Positions 34,412 through 44,066 are shown, counted from the first letter of the stretch. The stretch is 64,000 nucleotides of DNA from Cyclobacteriaceae bacterium (GCA_016787665.1 JAEUUC010000006.1:124001-188000), one strand, 5' to 3'. The notes: a model not told the origin generated them from the letters alone. Translations and numbers: made by a program.

Positions 34412-36028
34412 ATGAAAATTCTTTGGCTGTTCTTACTCTCGTTACTGCCGGCAACTAGTCTGGCTCAAAGTTTTTCCCGTGCCGATTCACTTCGGGGCAC
34501 GTTGAATACCAATCGCTCGTGGTGGGATGTTCAGCATTACGACCTGACCGTTGAGCCGGAATACGAAACCAAGTCCCTGCGGGGTCACCTTCAAATGGTT
34601 TTTCGTACCGTTCGGTCCGGGTCTATCCTGCAAATCGACTTACAAACACCGCTGCTGTTGGATTCGGTGATCTGGCATGGCCGAACGCTGCCTGCGCAAC
34701 GCGATGAACAGGCCTTTTTGGTGTCCTTTCCACAGGCGATCGAAGCCGGGCAGGTAGATACGCTGAGCATCATCTACCATGGCGTGCCTCGGGAAGCGGT
34801 TAATCCTCCGTGGGATGGGGGTTGGATCTGGGCCCGCGATGCGAAAGGCCGGCCCTGGATGTCGGTGGCCTGCCAGGGTTTGGGTGCCAGCGTGTGGTAT
34901 CCCTGCAAAGATCACCAAAGCGATGAGCCCGACTTGGGGGCAACCCTCACCGTGGTAACCCCAAATGAGTTGGCGGGTGTGGCCAATGGGCGGTTGATCA
35001 AAAAAGAAGAGAAAAATGGAAAGACTGCGCACACCTGGCGGGTAACAAACAAGATCAATTCCTATAACCTCGTGCCGTATATCGGGCACTACGCTGACTG
35101 GAGCGACTCCTACGCAGGTGCAAAGGGAAAGCTTGATCTCTCCTATTATGTTTTGGATTATGAAATCGAAAAAGCGAAAAAACAGTTTGTGCAGGTACCG
35201 TCAATGCTAAAATGTTTTGAGTACTGGTTCGGGGTCTACCCGTTTTATTCGGATGGATTTAAGTTGGTCCAGTCTCCTCATCTAGGCATGGAGCACCAGA
35301 GCGCCATTGCGTATGGTAACAAATTCATGAATGGCTATCTGGGGAGCGACCTCTCCGGCACAGGCTGGGGGTTGAAGTGGGATTTCATCATCATTCACGA
35401 AAGCGGCCACGAGTGGTTTGGCAATTCCATCACCACCCCCGACATAGCCGACATGTGGGTACATGAAGGCTTCACCGCCTACTCCGAAACGCTTTATACG
35501 GAATGCCTTTTTGGCAAAGAGGCCGGTTCCGACTACGTCACCGGCACACGCAGACTAATTCAGCATGACAAGCCCGTGATTGGGCCCTATGGCGTAAACA
35601 CGGAAGGCAGTGGTGACATGTATTATAAAGGTGCTAACCTCATCCACACCTTGCGCCAATTATTTTCATCGGATGACGCCTTTCGTCAGTTTTTGCTCGA
35701 TGTCAACAAGCGATATTTCATCAGCCAAGCCTCTAGCGCAGACATCGAGAAACTCTTTTCAGTTCACCTGGGCCGGGATCTTTCCCGGATTTTTGATCAG
35801 TACCTCCGTACCACGCAAGTCCCCGTTTTGGAGTATCGTTTGGAAAACAACAAACTGAGCTACCGGTGGACGAACGTGTTAGAAGGATTTGACCTGCCCG
35901 TGAAGGTCGCCAACACGAAAACCTGGCTGAAGCCCTCGCAGGAGTGGAAGAAATACAAAGGCGCGTGGCGCCAAACTGAACTCGTGATTGATCCGAATTT
36001 TTACATCCACGTGAACCGGGTCGAGTAA
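34412..36028 (+). CDS. M1 family metallopeptidase (aminopeptidase N-like), exported
   Basis: A 538-residue protein with a signal peptide (MKILWLFLLSLLPATSLAQ). The N-terminal beta-sandwich domain (~20-220) is followed by the thermolysin-like catalytic domain. The zinc site is HESGHEWFGN (HExxH near residue 329) with the third ligand Glu in WVHEGFTAYSE, 18 residues further. The substrate-gating motif GMEHQ, variant of GAMEN, is at LGMEHQSAIAYG. At 538 residues it lacks the large C-terminal helical domain of PepN. It probably trims peptides in the periplasm. Confidence 0.93.
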   Translation: MKILWLFLLSLLPATSLAQSFSRADSLRGTLNTNRSWWDVQHYDLTVEPEYETKSLRGHLQMVFRTVRSGSILQIDLQTPLLLDSVIWHGRTLPAQRDEQAFLVSFPQAIEAGQVDTLSIIYHGVPREAVNPPWDGGWIWARDAKGRPWMSVACQGLGASVWYPCKDHQSDEPDLGATLTVVTPNELAGVANGRLIKKEEKNGKTAHTWRVTNKINSYNLVPYIGHYADWSDSYAGAKGKLDLSYYVLDYEIEKAKKQFVQVPSMLKCFEYWFGVYPFYSDGFKLVQSPHLGMEHQSAIAYGNKFMNGYLGSDLSGTGWGLKWDFIIIHESGHEWFGNSITTPDIADMWVHEGFTAYSETLYTECLFGKEAGSDYVTGTRRLIQHDKPVIGPYGVNTEGSGDMYYKGANLIHTLRQLFSSDDAFRQFLLDVNKRYFISQASSADIEKLFSVHLGRDLSRIFDQYLRTTQVPVLEYRLENNKLSYRWTNVLEGFDLPVKVANTKTWLKPSQEWKKYKGAWRQTELVIDPNFYIHVNRVE

Positions 36029-36050
36029 CGGGTGGCGGCAGCACAAATGT

Positions 36051-36058
36051 TATCTTTG
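36051..36058 (+). promoter_or_regulatory. -7 element upstream of purD
   Basis: TATCTTTG ends 7 bases before the purD ATG, matching TAnnTTTG. No TTG at the ideal distance was seen. Confidence 0.5.
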
Positions 36059-36065
36059 CCACGCT

Positions 36066-37352
36066 ATGAACATTCTCATCATCGGCAGCGGGGGGCGCGA
36101 GCATGCCCTGGCCTGGAAGATCAGCCAGAGCCCGCATTGCGAAAAACTTTTTGTTGCACCCGGTAACGCGGGCACGTCTCAAGTCGCTGAAAATGTGGCG
36201 CTCCGGGTGGACGATTTCTCCGGGCTCGGCCGTTTCTGTGTTGACCGCCAAATTGGTTTGGTGGTGATCGGTCCGGAAGTTCCGCTGGTGAAAGGGCTGC
36301 GGGATTATTTTGAAGCGCAACCTGACTTACACAACATTCCGATTGTCGGGCCGGGGCATTCGGGCGCGCGGCTCGAGGGTAGCAAGGATTTTTCCAAGGC
36401 GTTCATGGTTCGTCATGGCATTCCCACTGCGCAGGCGCGGACGTTCACAGCCGCTGAACTTGACGAAGGGCTTCAGTACCTGGCAGGCCAACAACCGCCC
36501 ATCGTGTTGAAAGCCGATGGGCTCGCAGCAGGAAAAGGTGTGGTGATCTGCGCAACGGTGGCCGAGGCTCAGCAGGAGCTACGCGAAATGTTGGGCGAAA
36601 GAAAGTTTGGCGATGCCAGCGCCAAAGTGTTGGTTGAGCAATTCCTGACCGGCATCGAATTGTCTGTGTTTATCCTCACCGATGGAAAAGATTATGTTGT
36701 GTTGCCCGAGGCCAAAGACTACAAACGGATTGGCGATGGCGATGCCGGCCCGAACACAGGCGGCATGGGGTCTGTATCACCCGTGGTCTTTGCCGACTCG
36801 ACCTTTTTGAAGAAAGTGGAACAACGAGTTATTGAACCTACACTCAGCGGTCTTCAGCAAGAAAACATCCCGTACCGCGGCTTTATTTTCATCGGGCTCA
36901 TGAACGTGAAGGGCGAGCCGTTTGTCATTGAGTACAATGCCCGGATGGGCGATCCTGAAACGCAATCGGTGATGAGCCGCATTGACAGCGATTGGGTTGA
37001 GGTGCTCAGCGCTTGCGCCAAGGGCGAGCTGGCCGGAAAGAAACTAAAGATCAGTGATGAATTTGCCGTAACGGTGGTCATGGCAGCCGAAGGCTATCCA
37101 GGCGATTATGCCAAAGGGCAAATAATTACCGGCCTGGCTTCGACAACGGATGCCCGGGTGTTTCATGCCGGCACGCGACAAACGGACGAAGGCGTGGTTA
37201 CGGATGGCGGGCGCGTGCTGGCCGTCACCGGCAAGGGCGCCAGCCTGGATGAAGCTCGGCAACGGGCCTATCGCACGGTGGCTGGCATTCACTGGCCGGG
37301 TGCACAATACCGTAAGGATATTGGCCTTGATTTGATTAATTTTGGAAAATGA
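36066..37352 (+). CDS. purD: phosphoribosylamine-glycine ligase (GAR synthetase)
   Basis: A 428-residue ATP-grasp enzyme of normal length: N-terminal MNILIIGSGGREHALAWKISQS, VGPGHSGARLEGSKDFSKAFM, LKADGLAAGKGVVI and the ATP-grasp core NTGGMGSVSPV with MGDPETQSVMSRI. It catalyses the second step of purine synthesis. The stop codon TGA overlaps the ATG of a small gene (ATGA, 37349-37352) that heads a PIN toxin pair, so the end of purD is translationally coupled to an accessory unit. Confidence 0.97.
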   Translation: MNILIIGSGGREHALAWKISQSPHCEKLFVAPGNAGTSQVAENVALRVDDFSGLGRFCVDRQIGLVVIGPEVPLVKGLRDYFEAQPDLHNIPIVGPGHSGARLEGSKDFSKAFMVRHGIPTAQARTFTAAELDEGLQYLAGQQPPIVLKADGLAAGKGVVICATVAEAQQELREMLGERKFGDASAKVLVEQFLTGIELSVFILTDGKDYVVLPEAKDYKRIGDGDAGPNTGGMGSVSPVVFADSTFLKKVEQRVIEPTLSGLQQENIPYRGFIFIGLMNVKGEPFVIEYNARMGDPETQSVMSRIDSDWVEVLSACAKGELAGKKLKISDEFAVTVVMAAEGYPGDYAKGQIITGLASTTDARVFHAGTRQTDEGVVTDGGRVLAVTGKGASLDEARQRAYRTVAGIHWPGAQYRKDIGLDLINFGK

Positions 37353-37519
37353 TCATTAAGATGCCAACGAATGCGTCCCGTGCCAAGGTCGACAAGGCTT
37401 TGAAAAATCTTGTTAAGAAGAAAGTGAAAGGATTTAAGGCGGGTAAGTATTTTGGTCAATTAGTTAGAGGTTTGGATGGCGTAACCTATCAGCGCTCGGT
37501 TCGAAATGAATGGAGTTGA
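37349..37519 (+). CDS. 56-residue basic protein, probable antitoxin of the downstream PIN toxin
   Basis: A short frame starting MIIKMPTNASRAKVDKALKN and ending in TYQRSVRNEWS. It is Lys-rich and helical in the first half (KVDKALKNLVKKKVKGFKAG). It overlaps the purD stop by 4 bases and the PIN gene start by 14 bases, exactly the tight arrangement of type II antitoxin-toxin operons. It does not resemble AbrB/VapB, Phd or RelB that I can recognise, so the family is unnamed. Base composition is more AT-rich than purD. Confidence 0.72.
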   Translation: MIIKMPTNASRAKVDKALKNLVKKKVKGFKAGKYFGQLVRGLDGVTYQRSVRNEWS

Positions 37520-37874
37520 GTTGGTTGTCGACACTAACGTTTTGATTAATCTGGCCGAGGGCAAGCCCGGGCTCGATCAGTACTTGAACGGAAATCGACT
37601 TTATGTTTCTTCCATAACTGAGATTGAGCTGTTGGGATGGTATAAGATAACAAAAGAGCAAGCTGCCTTTTTTACCCTACTTCTGAGCGATTGCAAAATG
37701 GTGGGGTTAAAATCGGAGGTGAAAAAATTGGCGATCGATCTTAAGCAAAAGCAAAAAGTAAGATTACCGGATGCCATTATAGCTGCGACCTCTCTCTATC
37801 TCGACCTGCCCCTCGTTACGTATGACTCGGGATTTGAAAAGATCAAAAATGTAAATCTGATTTTACTGAGCTAA
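37506..37874 (+). CDS. PIN domain protein, VapC-like toxin
   Basis: A 122-residue single PIN domain. Acidic site residues: Asp9 in LVVDTNVLINL, Glu41 in ITEIELLG, Asp89 in RLPDAIIAATSL and Asp107 in VTYDSGF, a complete set for a metal-dependent ribonuclease. It overlaps the preceding 56-codon gene by 14 bases. VapC toxins cleave tRNA or rRNA; the target here is unknown. It ends 6 bases before ricT and is in the same direction, so it sits between two housekeeping genes. Confidence 0.88.
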   Translation: MNGVELVVDTNVLINLAEGKPGLDQYLNGNRLYVSSITEIELLGWYKITKEQAAFFTLLLSDCKMVGLKSEVKKLAIDLKQKQKVRLPDAIIAATSLYLDLPLVTYDSGFEKIKNVNLILLS

Positions 37875-37880
37875 GATCGT

Positions 37881-39032
37881 ATGGGTTGCGCATGCGGAAC
37901 AAAAAAAGATGGCCAGGTCAGCGGCTGTAATAACAACGGGGCCTGTGGCACCGGGGGTTGCAATAAGATGAATGTGTTCGACTGGCTGTCGAATATGGAC
38001 ATGCCAGTGGAAGACCGTTTTGACGTAGCCGAGATTCGCTTCAAGAACGGACGCAAAGATTTTTATCGCAACACCGAGAAAATCCGGTTGACCACCGGTG
38101 ATGCCGTAATTGTGGAATCGGCAACCGGCCACCACATCGGCCACGTATCGCTGCAGGGTGAGCTGGTTCGGTTGCAGATGCAAAAGAAGAAGATTGCAAA
38201 CGACAGCGAAATCAAAAAAATTTATCGCCTGGCGAACGCCAAGGACCTGGAAAAGTTTGAGGAAGTTCGAAAGCGTGAGCTGCCTACGCTGTATCGCACC
38301 CGCGAAATCATCCGCCAGATGAACCTCGGGATGAAGCTGTCGGACATCGAATACCAGGCCGACAACACCAAAGCCACATTTTACTATTCGGCCGAAGATC
38401 GTGTGGATTTTCGCGAGCTGATTCGTGTACTGGCAGGTGAGTTCAAAATACGGGTGGAGATGCGCCAAATCAACATGCGCCAGGAGGCTGGCCGGCTTGG
38501 CGGCATTGGTGTTTGCGGGCGCGAACTCTGCTGCTCCACCTGGCTCAGTGACTTCAAAAACGTAGCAACCAGCGCGGCCCGATACCAAAACCTCTCGCTC
38601 AACCCTAGCAAGCTTTCCGGCCAATGCGGTCGACTCAAGTGTTGCCTCAATTATGAGTTGGAGACGTATATGGAAGCCTTGCGCGACATTCCGGATGTGG
38701 AGAAGCCCTTGCAAACCGAACGGGGCGATGCCTCATTACAGAAGACCGACATCTTCCGCAAAATCATGTGGTTTGGTTTTCGTGATGACAACAACTGGCA
38801 CCCGGTGAGCATCGAGCGCGTCAATCAGATTTTGGAAATGAATAAGGCAGGTAAAAAGCCCGCCTCACTGGAAGTAGACGTGGAAGAAGTGCGCGAGCCC
38901 GTTCAAGTACTCAATAAGGACCTCGAGAATCTTGACAAAAAGTTCAAGAACAAGAGCAAGAAGAAGCATAAGAACCGCAACAGGCGTAGAGACAACCGCG
39001 GTCCTCGCCCTAATCAACCGAAACAAGGATGA
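37881..39032 (+). CDS. ricT: RicT-like PSP1 domain protein (regulatory iron-sulfur complex subunit)
   Basis: A 383-residue protein. The N-terminus MGCACGTKKDGQVSGCNNNGACGTGGCNK is Cys-rich. The PSP1 domain spans ~45-260, with GHHIGHVSLQGELVRLQM and the hallmark GGIGVCGRELCCSTWL ... QCGRLKCCLNYE, whose cysteines bind iron-sulfur in the Bacillus YaaT/RicT complex. The last ~60 residues are a Lys/Arg/Asn-rich tail (KKFKNKSKKKHKNRNRRRDN), suggesting RNA binding. The ricT-gldH order is common in Bacteroidota. The gldH start overlaps its stop by 4 bases. Confidence 0.93.
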   Translation: MGCACGTKKDGQVSGCNNNGACGTGGCNKMNVFDWLSNMDMPVEDRFDVAEIRFKNGRKDFYRNTEKIRLTTGDAVIVESATGHHIGHVSLQGELVRLQMQKKKIANDSEIKKIYRLANAKDLEKFEEVRKRELPTLYRTREIIRQMNLGMKLSDIEYQADNTKATFYYSAEDRVDFRELIRVLAGEFKIRVEMRQINMRQEAGRLGGIGVCGRELCCSTWLSDFKNVATSAARYQNLSLNPSKLSGQCGRLKCCLNYELETYMEALRDIPDVEKPLQTERGDASLQKTDIFRKIMWFGFRDDNNWHPVSIERVNQILEMNKAGKKPASLEVDVEEVREPVQVLNKDLENLDKKFKNKSKKKHKNRNRRRDNRGPRPNQPKQG

Positions 39033-39502
39033 GAGTTCTCGTTCCGGTAGTTGTTCTGGCGTTGATGGCTTCCTGCGATCGCACGCGTGTGTTTGAGGAC
39101 AATCACGATTTTACGAATCGTGTCTGGAATGTAAACGACACGGTTCGCTTCACTTTTCAAATTGACGATACGACCCAGCGTTACAATATCTATTATAACA
39201 TCCGCAATTCCCGCCATTACCCCTGGTCGCGTTTGTTCGTCAACTGGTCGCTTCAGGATTCTACCGGCAAGCCGTTAGTGTCCAGTTTGTCTTCGGCTTA
39301 CTTGTTCGAACCAAAGTCGGGAAAGCCGTTGGGCGAAAGTGCCCTGGGAGATATTTATGACCACCGGGTGCCCCTGGTGAGCCGGCAGGCGTTCGCGTAC
39401 CCCGGCCCCTATACCGTGTCGCTTCAGCAGTTTATGCGAACGGATTCGCTTTCGGGTATTCTCGCGGCAGGTGTTCGGGTGGAAAAGATTGAACTGCCCT
39501 AA
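39029..39502 (+). CDS. gldH: gliding motility lipoprotein GldH
   Basis: A 157-residue lipoprotein: MRVLVPVVVLALMASC, with Cys16 as the lipidated residue. The mature part has the family features NRVWNVNDTVRFTFQIDDTTQRYNIYYNIRNSRHYPWSRLFVNW, GEIYD-like GDIYDH and a C-terminal FMRTDSLSGILAAGVRVEK. GldH is required for gliding in Flavobacterium and for surface protein export, and its presence supports a T9SS-bearing organism. Translation is coupled to ricT by ATGA overlap. Confidence 0.92.
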   Translation: MRVLVPVVVLALMASCDRTRVFEDNHDFTNRVWNVNDTVRFTFQIDDTTQRYNIYYNIRNSRHYPWSRLFVNWSLQDSTGKPLVSSLSSAYLFEPKSGKPLGESALGDIYDHRVPLVSRQAFAYPGPYTVSLQQFMRTDSLSGILAAGVRVEKIELP

Positions 39503-39555
39503 AGCCGTATAATCCATCAAAATTTCAGGTATTTCAGTCGGATTTGTAGACATCT

Positions 39556-39606
39556 ATGCCATTGTGTCACCTTTTGGCACAAAAAAGCCGATGGCATAAT
39601 CCTTGA
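39556..39606 (+). promoter_or_regulatory. nested inverted repeats and sigma-54-like site upstream of dnaK
   Basis: An outer inverted repeat ATGCCAT (39556-39562) / ATGGCAT (39591-39597) encloses an inner one, TGTGTCA (39563-39569) / TGGCACA (39575-39581), with one mismatch. The right outer arm begins TGGCAT-N5-TTGA (39592-39606), resembling a sigma-54 -24/-12 element. No CIRCE element is present. The site lies 40 bases before the dnaK ATG. Confidence 0.4.
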
Positions 39607-39645
39607 CCCTCCCCCAGCAGATTTGAAATCGTAATCAACAGCTAT

Positions 39646-41556
39646 ATGGGAAAGATAATTGGCATTGACTTAGGAACAACCAACAGTTGCGTAGCCGTTA
39701 TGGAAGGCAACGAACCGGTGGTAATCGCTAACAGCGAAGGCCGCAGAACGACCCCTTCGATCGTAGGCTTTTTGGACAACGGTAAAGGCGAACGCAAAGT
39801 GGGCGACCCGGCCAAGCGTCAGGCCATTACCAATCCCAAGAACACGATACAGTCCATCAAACGCTTCATGGGCAAGAAGTACGATGATGTGACAGGCGAA
39901 ATGAAAATGGTAAGCTACCAGGTAGAGCGGGGTAACAACGACACCGTGCGGGTGCGCATTGGCGATCGTTTGTACACGCCTCAGGAAATTTCGGCCATGA
40001 TCCTGCAAAAGATGAAGTCCACGGCCGAAGATTATCTGGGCACTACCGTGACGGAAGCCGTGATCACCGTTCCCGCGTATTTTAACGATGCGGAACGTCA
40101 GGCTACCAAGGAAGCCGGGCAAATTGCCGGCTTGGACGTAAAACGTATCATAAACGAACCCACAGCCGCAGCACTCGCCTATGGCCTCGACAAGAAAAAC
40201 AAAGACATGAAAATCGCAGTGTACGACCTGGGCGGTGGTACGTTCGACATTTCCATTCTTGAATTGGGCGATGGCGTTTTTGAAGTGAAATCGACTAATG
40301 GTGACGTGCACCTGGGTGGTGACGACTTCGACATGCGCATCATGAACTGGCTGGCGGATGAGTTTAAGGCCGAGAAAAATATAGACTTGCGCAAAGATCC
40401 AATGGCCCTGCAACGCCTCAAGGAAGCTTCAGAAAAAGCTAAGATTGAGCTATCCAGCGGAAACGAGACCGAAATAAATCTGCCGTATATCACGTCTGTA
40501 GATGGTGTGCCTGAACACCTGGTGAAGAAATTGAGCCGGGCGAAGTTTGAGCAACTCTGCGATGACTTGATTCGCAGAACGCTGGAGCCGTGCCGTAAGG
40601 CCGTGGCCGATGCCGGTGTAAACGTTTCTCAAATTGACGAGGTCATTCTGGTGGGTGGTTCAACCCGCATCCCACGTATTCAGGAGGAAGTAGAAAAATT
40701 CTTCGGCAAAAAACCGTCCAAAGGTGTGAACCCCGATGAAGTAGTGGCCGTGGGTGCTGCTATTCAGGGTGGTGTACTCACCGGAGAAGTGAAGGATGTG
40801 TTATTGCTTGACGTTACGCCACTGTCGCTGGGAATTGAAACCCTGGGCGGTGTGATGACCAAGCTTATCGAGTCGAATACGACCATTCCTTCGAAAAAAT
40901 CGGAAGTGTTTTCGACCGCAGCCGATAATCAACCCTCCGTTGAAATTCACGTGCTGCAGGGTGAACGCCCGATGGCGAAAGATAACCGCACCATTGGTCG
41001 CTTCCACCTGGATGGCATTCCTCCGGCACCGCGTGGCGTTCCTCAAATTGAGGTAACCTTTGATATCGATGCCAACGGCATTCTCCATGTATCGGCCAAG
41101 GACAAAGGCACCGGCAAAGAGCAGAAGATTCGAATTGAAGCTTCCAGCGGATTAACCGATGCCGAAATCCAGAAGATGAAGCAAGAGGCTCAGGCCAATG
41201 CGGAATCGGATAAGAAAACCAAAGAGCGCATTGAAAAAATCAATCAGGCTGATTCACTGATCTTCCAAACCGAAAAGCAACTGAAGGAGTACGGTGAGAA
41301 ATTGTCAGATGGTAACAAAAACGCGATCAACGGTGCACTGGAGAAACTGCGCGAGGCGCACAAGAGCCAGGATCTGACGGCCATTGACAATGCGATGAAT
41401 GCTTTGAATACGGCCTGGCAGGCAGCCGCATCGGAAATGTACCAGGGAGGCGCCCAGGCTGGCGCGCAACCGGGTGCCGGTGCGCAGGGCGGCCCGGCTA
41501 CCGGTGGCAACGAAGCCACTGATGTAGAATATGAAGAAGTGAACGACAAGAAGTAG
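39646..41556 (+). CDS. dnaK: molecular chaperone DnaK (Hsp70)
   Basis: A 636-residue Hsp70 of normal length. The ATPase domain has [51 protein letters not shown] and [10 protein letters not shown]. The linker is [20 protein letters not shown], and the substrate-binding domain and helical lid follow. The C-terminus ends in a Gly/Ala/Gln-rich stretch and [11 protein letters not shown]. It folds nascent and stressed proteins with DnaJ and GrpE, neither of which is adjacent. A strong terminator follows, so it is monocistronic. Confidence 0.98.
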   Translation: MGKIIGIDLGTTNSCVAVMEGNEPVVIANSEGRRTTPSIVGFLDNGKGERKVGDPAKRQAITNPKNTIQSIKRFMGKKYDDVTGEMKMVSYQVERGNNDTVRVRIGDRLYTPQEISAMILQKMKSTAEDYLGTTVTEAVITVPAYFNDAERQATKEAGQIAGLDVKRIINEPTAAALAYGLDKKNKDMKIAVYDLGGGTFDISILELGDGVFEVKSTNGDVHLGGDDFDMRIMNWLADEFKAEKNIDLRKDPMALQRLKEASEKAKIELSSGNETEINLPYITSVDGVPEHLVKKLSRAKFEQLCDDLIRRTLEPCRKAVADAGVNVSQIDEVILVGGSTRIPRIQEEVEKFFGKKPSKGVNPDEVVAVGAAIQGGVLTGEVKDVLLLDVTPLSLGIETLGGVMTKLIESNTTIPSKKSEVFSTAADNQPSVEIHVLQGERPMAKDNRTIGRFHLDGIPPAPRGVPQIEVTFDIDANGILHVSAKDKGTGKEQKIRIEASSGLTDAEIQKMKQEAQANAESDKKTKERIEKINQADSLIFQTEKQLKEYGEKLSDGNKNAINGALEKLREAHKSQDLTAIDNAMNALNTAWQAAASEMYQGGAQAGAQPGAGAQGGPATGGNEATDVEYEEVNDKK

Positions 41557-41579
41557 ATCTGGCGATGATTGATCGCCCG

Positions 41580-41613
41580 AAGGGTCACCGAAACAGGTGA
41601 CCCTTCTTTTTTT
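41580..41613 (+). terminator. intrinsic terminator of dnaK
   Basis: The stem AAGGGTCACC / GGTGACCCTT with loop GAAACA is followed by CTTTTTTTT. Confidence 0.92.
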
Positions 41614-41708
41614 AACGAAGACAGAGTCTGCTGAAAAAAATGTGGGTCTGAAATCGATTGAGATAGGTTGACCCCTTTCCTAACCTGCTTTCTGTCTGTT
41701 TCGTTGCC

Positions 41709-41716
41709 TATCTTTG
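41709..41716 (+). promoter_or_regulatory. -7 element of the aspartokinase gene
   Basis: TATCTTTG lies 20 bases before the ATG at 41737 and fits TAnnTTTG. It argues against the upstream in-frame start at 41668. Confidence 0.5.
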
Positions 41717-41736
41717 CCGCCCTAATAAAAGCCGAT

Positions 41737-43056
41737 ATGATCGTTGTAAAGTTTGGTGGCACTTCCGTTGGCAAGCCCGAGCGTATGAAGAAAGTGGCGG
41801 ACCTTGTGCTCACCACACCCGGTAAAAAAATTGTTGTGCTTTCCGCTCTCAGTGGCACCACCAATACGCTCGTGCGCATTGGCGATCACTTGATGAACCA
41901 TCAACCCGGGGAGGCAAGCCGGGAAATTGCATCGCTGGAGAAACATTACCAGGCGTTTGTCGGGGACCTTTATCAGTCGGCCTCGTACCGGGCGATAGGT
42001 GAAGAAATTGTCGGTCGCTATTTTAGTCTGTTTCGCTTGCTGGCGGCTGGCCGTTTTGACGACCGGAGCTACCGCGAACTGCTGGCGCAGGGTGAACTGA
42101 TCTCAACGGAATTGTTTTATCATCACCTGCAGGAGCGAAAGATTACTGCCCGCCTGCTGCCGGCCCTTCACTTCATGTCCATTGATGAAAACCAGGAGCC
42201 TGAACTCGATAAAATCAGCGAACGACTTCAGCCGCTGATTGCCACCCTCGGCAATGTGGAGATCCTGGTGACGCAAGGCTACATCTGCCGAAACCACCTC
42301 AATGAAATTGATAATCTGAAAAGAGGCGGCAGCGACTACACGGCTTCATTGATTGGTGCAGCCATTAAGGCCGATGAAATTCAAATCTGGACCGATATTG
42401 ATGGCATGCACAATAACGACCCACGCGTAGTCAAGAAAACGGTTCCCATTGCAGAGTTAACGTTTGATGAAGCCAGCGAGCTCGCCTATTTCGGGGCTAA
42501 GATTCTGCACCCCTCCACCATTGTGCCCGCGCAGAAGTTTGGTATACCGGTACGTCTGAAAAACACGATGGATGAACAAGCGGCCGGCACGTTGATTAGC
42601 GACAAGGGTAGCCGCGGACAAATTAAAGCCGTAGCCGCGAAGGACAACATCACTGCCATCCGCATCAAGTCTTCGCGCATGTTGTTGGCCTACGGGTTTC
42701 TTCGCCAGGTTTTCGGTGTTTTTGAAAAATACCGGACGCCTATCGATATGATTTCCACTTCGGAGGTAGCGGTTTCCATTACAATCGATGACGCGCGTCA
42801 CCTGGAGGAAATTGAGCGCGAGCTCCGCGCGCTGGGATCAATTGAAATTGATCAGCAGCAAACCATTATCTGCATAGCCGGCCAGGGTCTGGCCGAGAAA
42901 CCGGACGTTTTAAAGCTTGTTTTTGATGCCCTCCCAACCGTGTCGGTGCGTATGGTCTCCTTCGGTGGAAGTCCAAACAATATTTCGATTCTGGTGCCCA
43001 CCCCATTCAAAGACCAAGCCCTTCAACAGCTTAATCGAACGGTATTTGGATTGTAG
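41737..43056 (+). CDS. lysC: aspartate kinase
   Basis: A 439-residue protein from the ATG at 41737 (MIVVKFGGTSVGKPERMKKVADLV); a frame extension to 41668 precedes the promoter element. The kinase domain has KFGGTSVG, RGGSDYTASLIGAAI and EASELAYFGAKILHPSTIVPA. Two C-terminal ACT domains (~305-439) give feedback control. It phosphorylates aspartate, the first step to lysine, threonine and methionine. No homoserine dehydrogenase domain is fused, so it is monofunctional. Confidence 0.95.
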   Translation: MIVVKFGGTSVGKPERMKKVADLVLTTPGKKIVVLSALSGTTNTLVRIGDHLMNHQPGEASREIASLEKHYQAFVGDLYQSASYRAIGEEIVGRYFSLFRLLAAGRFDDRSYRELLAQGELISTELFYHHLQERKITARLLPALHFMSIDENQEPELDKISERLQPLIATLGNVEILVTQGYICRNHLNEIDNLKRGGSDYTASLIGAAIKADEIQIWTDIDGMHNNDPRVVKKTVPIAELTFDEASELAYFGAKILHPSTIVPAQKFGIPVRLKNTMDEQAAGTLISDKGSRGQIKAVAAKDNITAIRIKSSRMLLAYGFLRQVFGVFEKYRTPIDMISTSEVAVSITIDDARHLEEIERELRALGSIEIDQQQTIICIAGQGLAEKPDVLKLVFDALPTVSVRMVSFGGSPNNISILVPTPFKDQALQQLNRTVFGL

Positions 43057-43113
43057 CGCACGTGCCTCAAGATATCGCGTGCTCGTTTCGGTCTCTTTCG
43101 TTACTTTACACCG

Positions 43114-44004
43114 ATGACCGTCTCACCCCGCTCGCCTTACCTCCTGTCCGGTATCGCCTTTGCCATCCTGTGGTCTTCCGCGTCAACGGCCGGGAAGTTC
43201 GGGCTGCAGTCAGCTGATCCCCTGTGGTTTTTTACGCTTCGCTTCCTCATCGCGGGCGTCTTGTTGCTGTTTTTTGTTCATGGTATTCAGCGCAGCCGCC
43301 TGCCCCACGAGCACGAGTGGGTGCCGTTACTTGTCTTCGGTTGTTTTAATACCGCCCTCTACCTCGGTATTTTCATTATTGCCCTCCAATATGTAGCTGC
43401 GGGTATCACTACCCTGAGCATCGCCCTCAATCCACTTTTGATCGGCCTGCTCTCGGCATTCTGGCTGAAGCGACCGATAGCGGGGCGGGCGTGGCTGAGT
43501 TTGCTCATCGGGTTGGCCGGAGTTGGCGTGGCAACATATCCCCTTGTTGCCACCAGCCACGCCACGCCTGGTGGATTAGCCCTTATCGGCCTGAGCATGC
43601 TGACGTACTCCATCGGTTCCGTGTATTATTCCTCCGTGCCTTGGCAACTGCCGAGGCTCGCCATCAACGGCTGGCAAGTGTTGTTTGGCGGGGTAATGCT
43701 GCTCCCGTTTGCTCTGGCGTGGCCGTTGCGGACAACCGAATACGATCTTCGGTTCTGGGGCTCCCTGCTCTGGCTGGTCGTTCCGGTGTCCATGGTTGCC
43801 GTGCATTTATGGCTGCAATTGCTTAAGTCGGATGCCGTAAAAGCCGCTATGTGGTTGTACCTCTGCCCCGTCTTCGGCATTCTCTTTTCGTGGTGGTTTT
43901 TGGATGAGCCCTTTACCCTTTTCACCGTGGTTGGCGGTGGGCTGGTTGTTCTCGCCTTATACCTGGGCCAATCCCAAACATACCCAACCAGAACAGACAA
44001 ATAA
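43114..44004 (+). CDS. DMT superfamily transporter (EamA domains)
   Basis: A 296-residue integral membrane protein with about ten helices arranged as two EamA repeats. The first begins YLLSGIAFAILWSSASTAGKFGLQSADPLWFFTLRFLIAGVLLL. The second includes PGGLALIGLSMLTYSIGSVYYSS and the C-terminal KAAMWLYLCPVFGILFSWWFLDEPFTLFTVVGGGLVVLALYLGQ. Such carriers export small metabolites such as amino acids. It follows lysC by 57 bases, which would fit amino-acid export, but the substrate is not determined. Confidence 0.9.
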   Translation: MTVSPRSPYLLSGIAFAILWSSASTAGKFGLQSADPLWFFTLRFLIAGVLLLFFVHGIQRSRLPHEHEWVPLLVFGCFNTALYLGIFIIALQYVAAGITTLSIALNPLLIGLLSAFWLKRPIAGRAWLSLLIGLAGVGVATYPLVATSHATPGGLALIGLSMLTYSIGSVYYSSVPWQLPRLAINGWQVLFGGVMLLPFALAWPLRTTEYDLRFWGSLLWLVVPVSMVAVHLWLQLLKSDAVKAAMWLYLCPVFGILFSWWFLDEPFTLFTVVGGGLVVLALYLGQSQTYPTRTDK

Positions 44005-44066
44005 GGTCGGTTCGGCAGTTTCATTTTTTCATTTATCTTTAATGCGACTGACCTAACCCCTGTATT

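Noticed and set aside
37863..38714. 283-residue minus-strand frame opposite ricT
   Set aside because: Antisense shadow; ricT has full PSP1 motifs.
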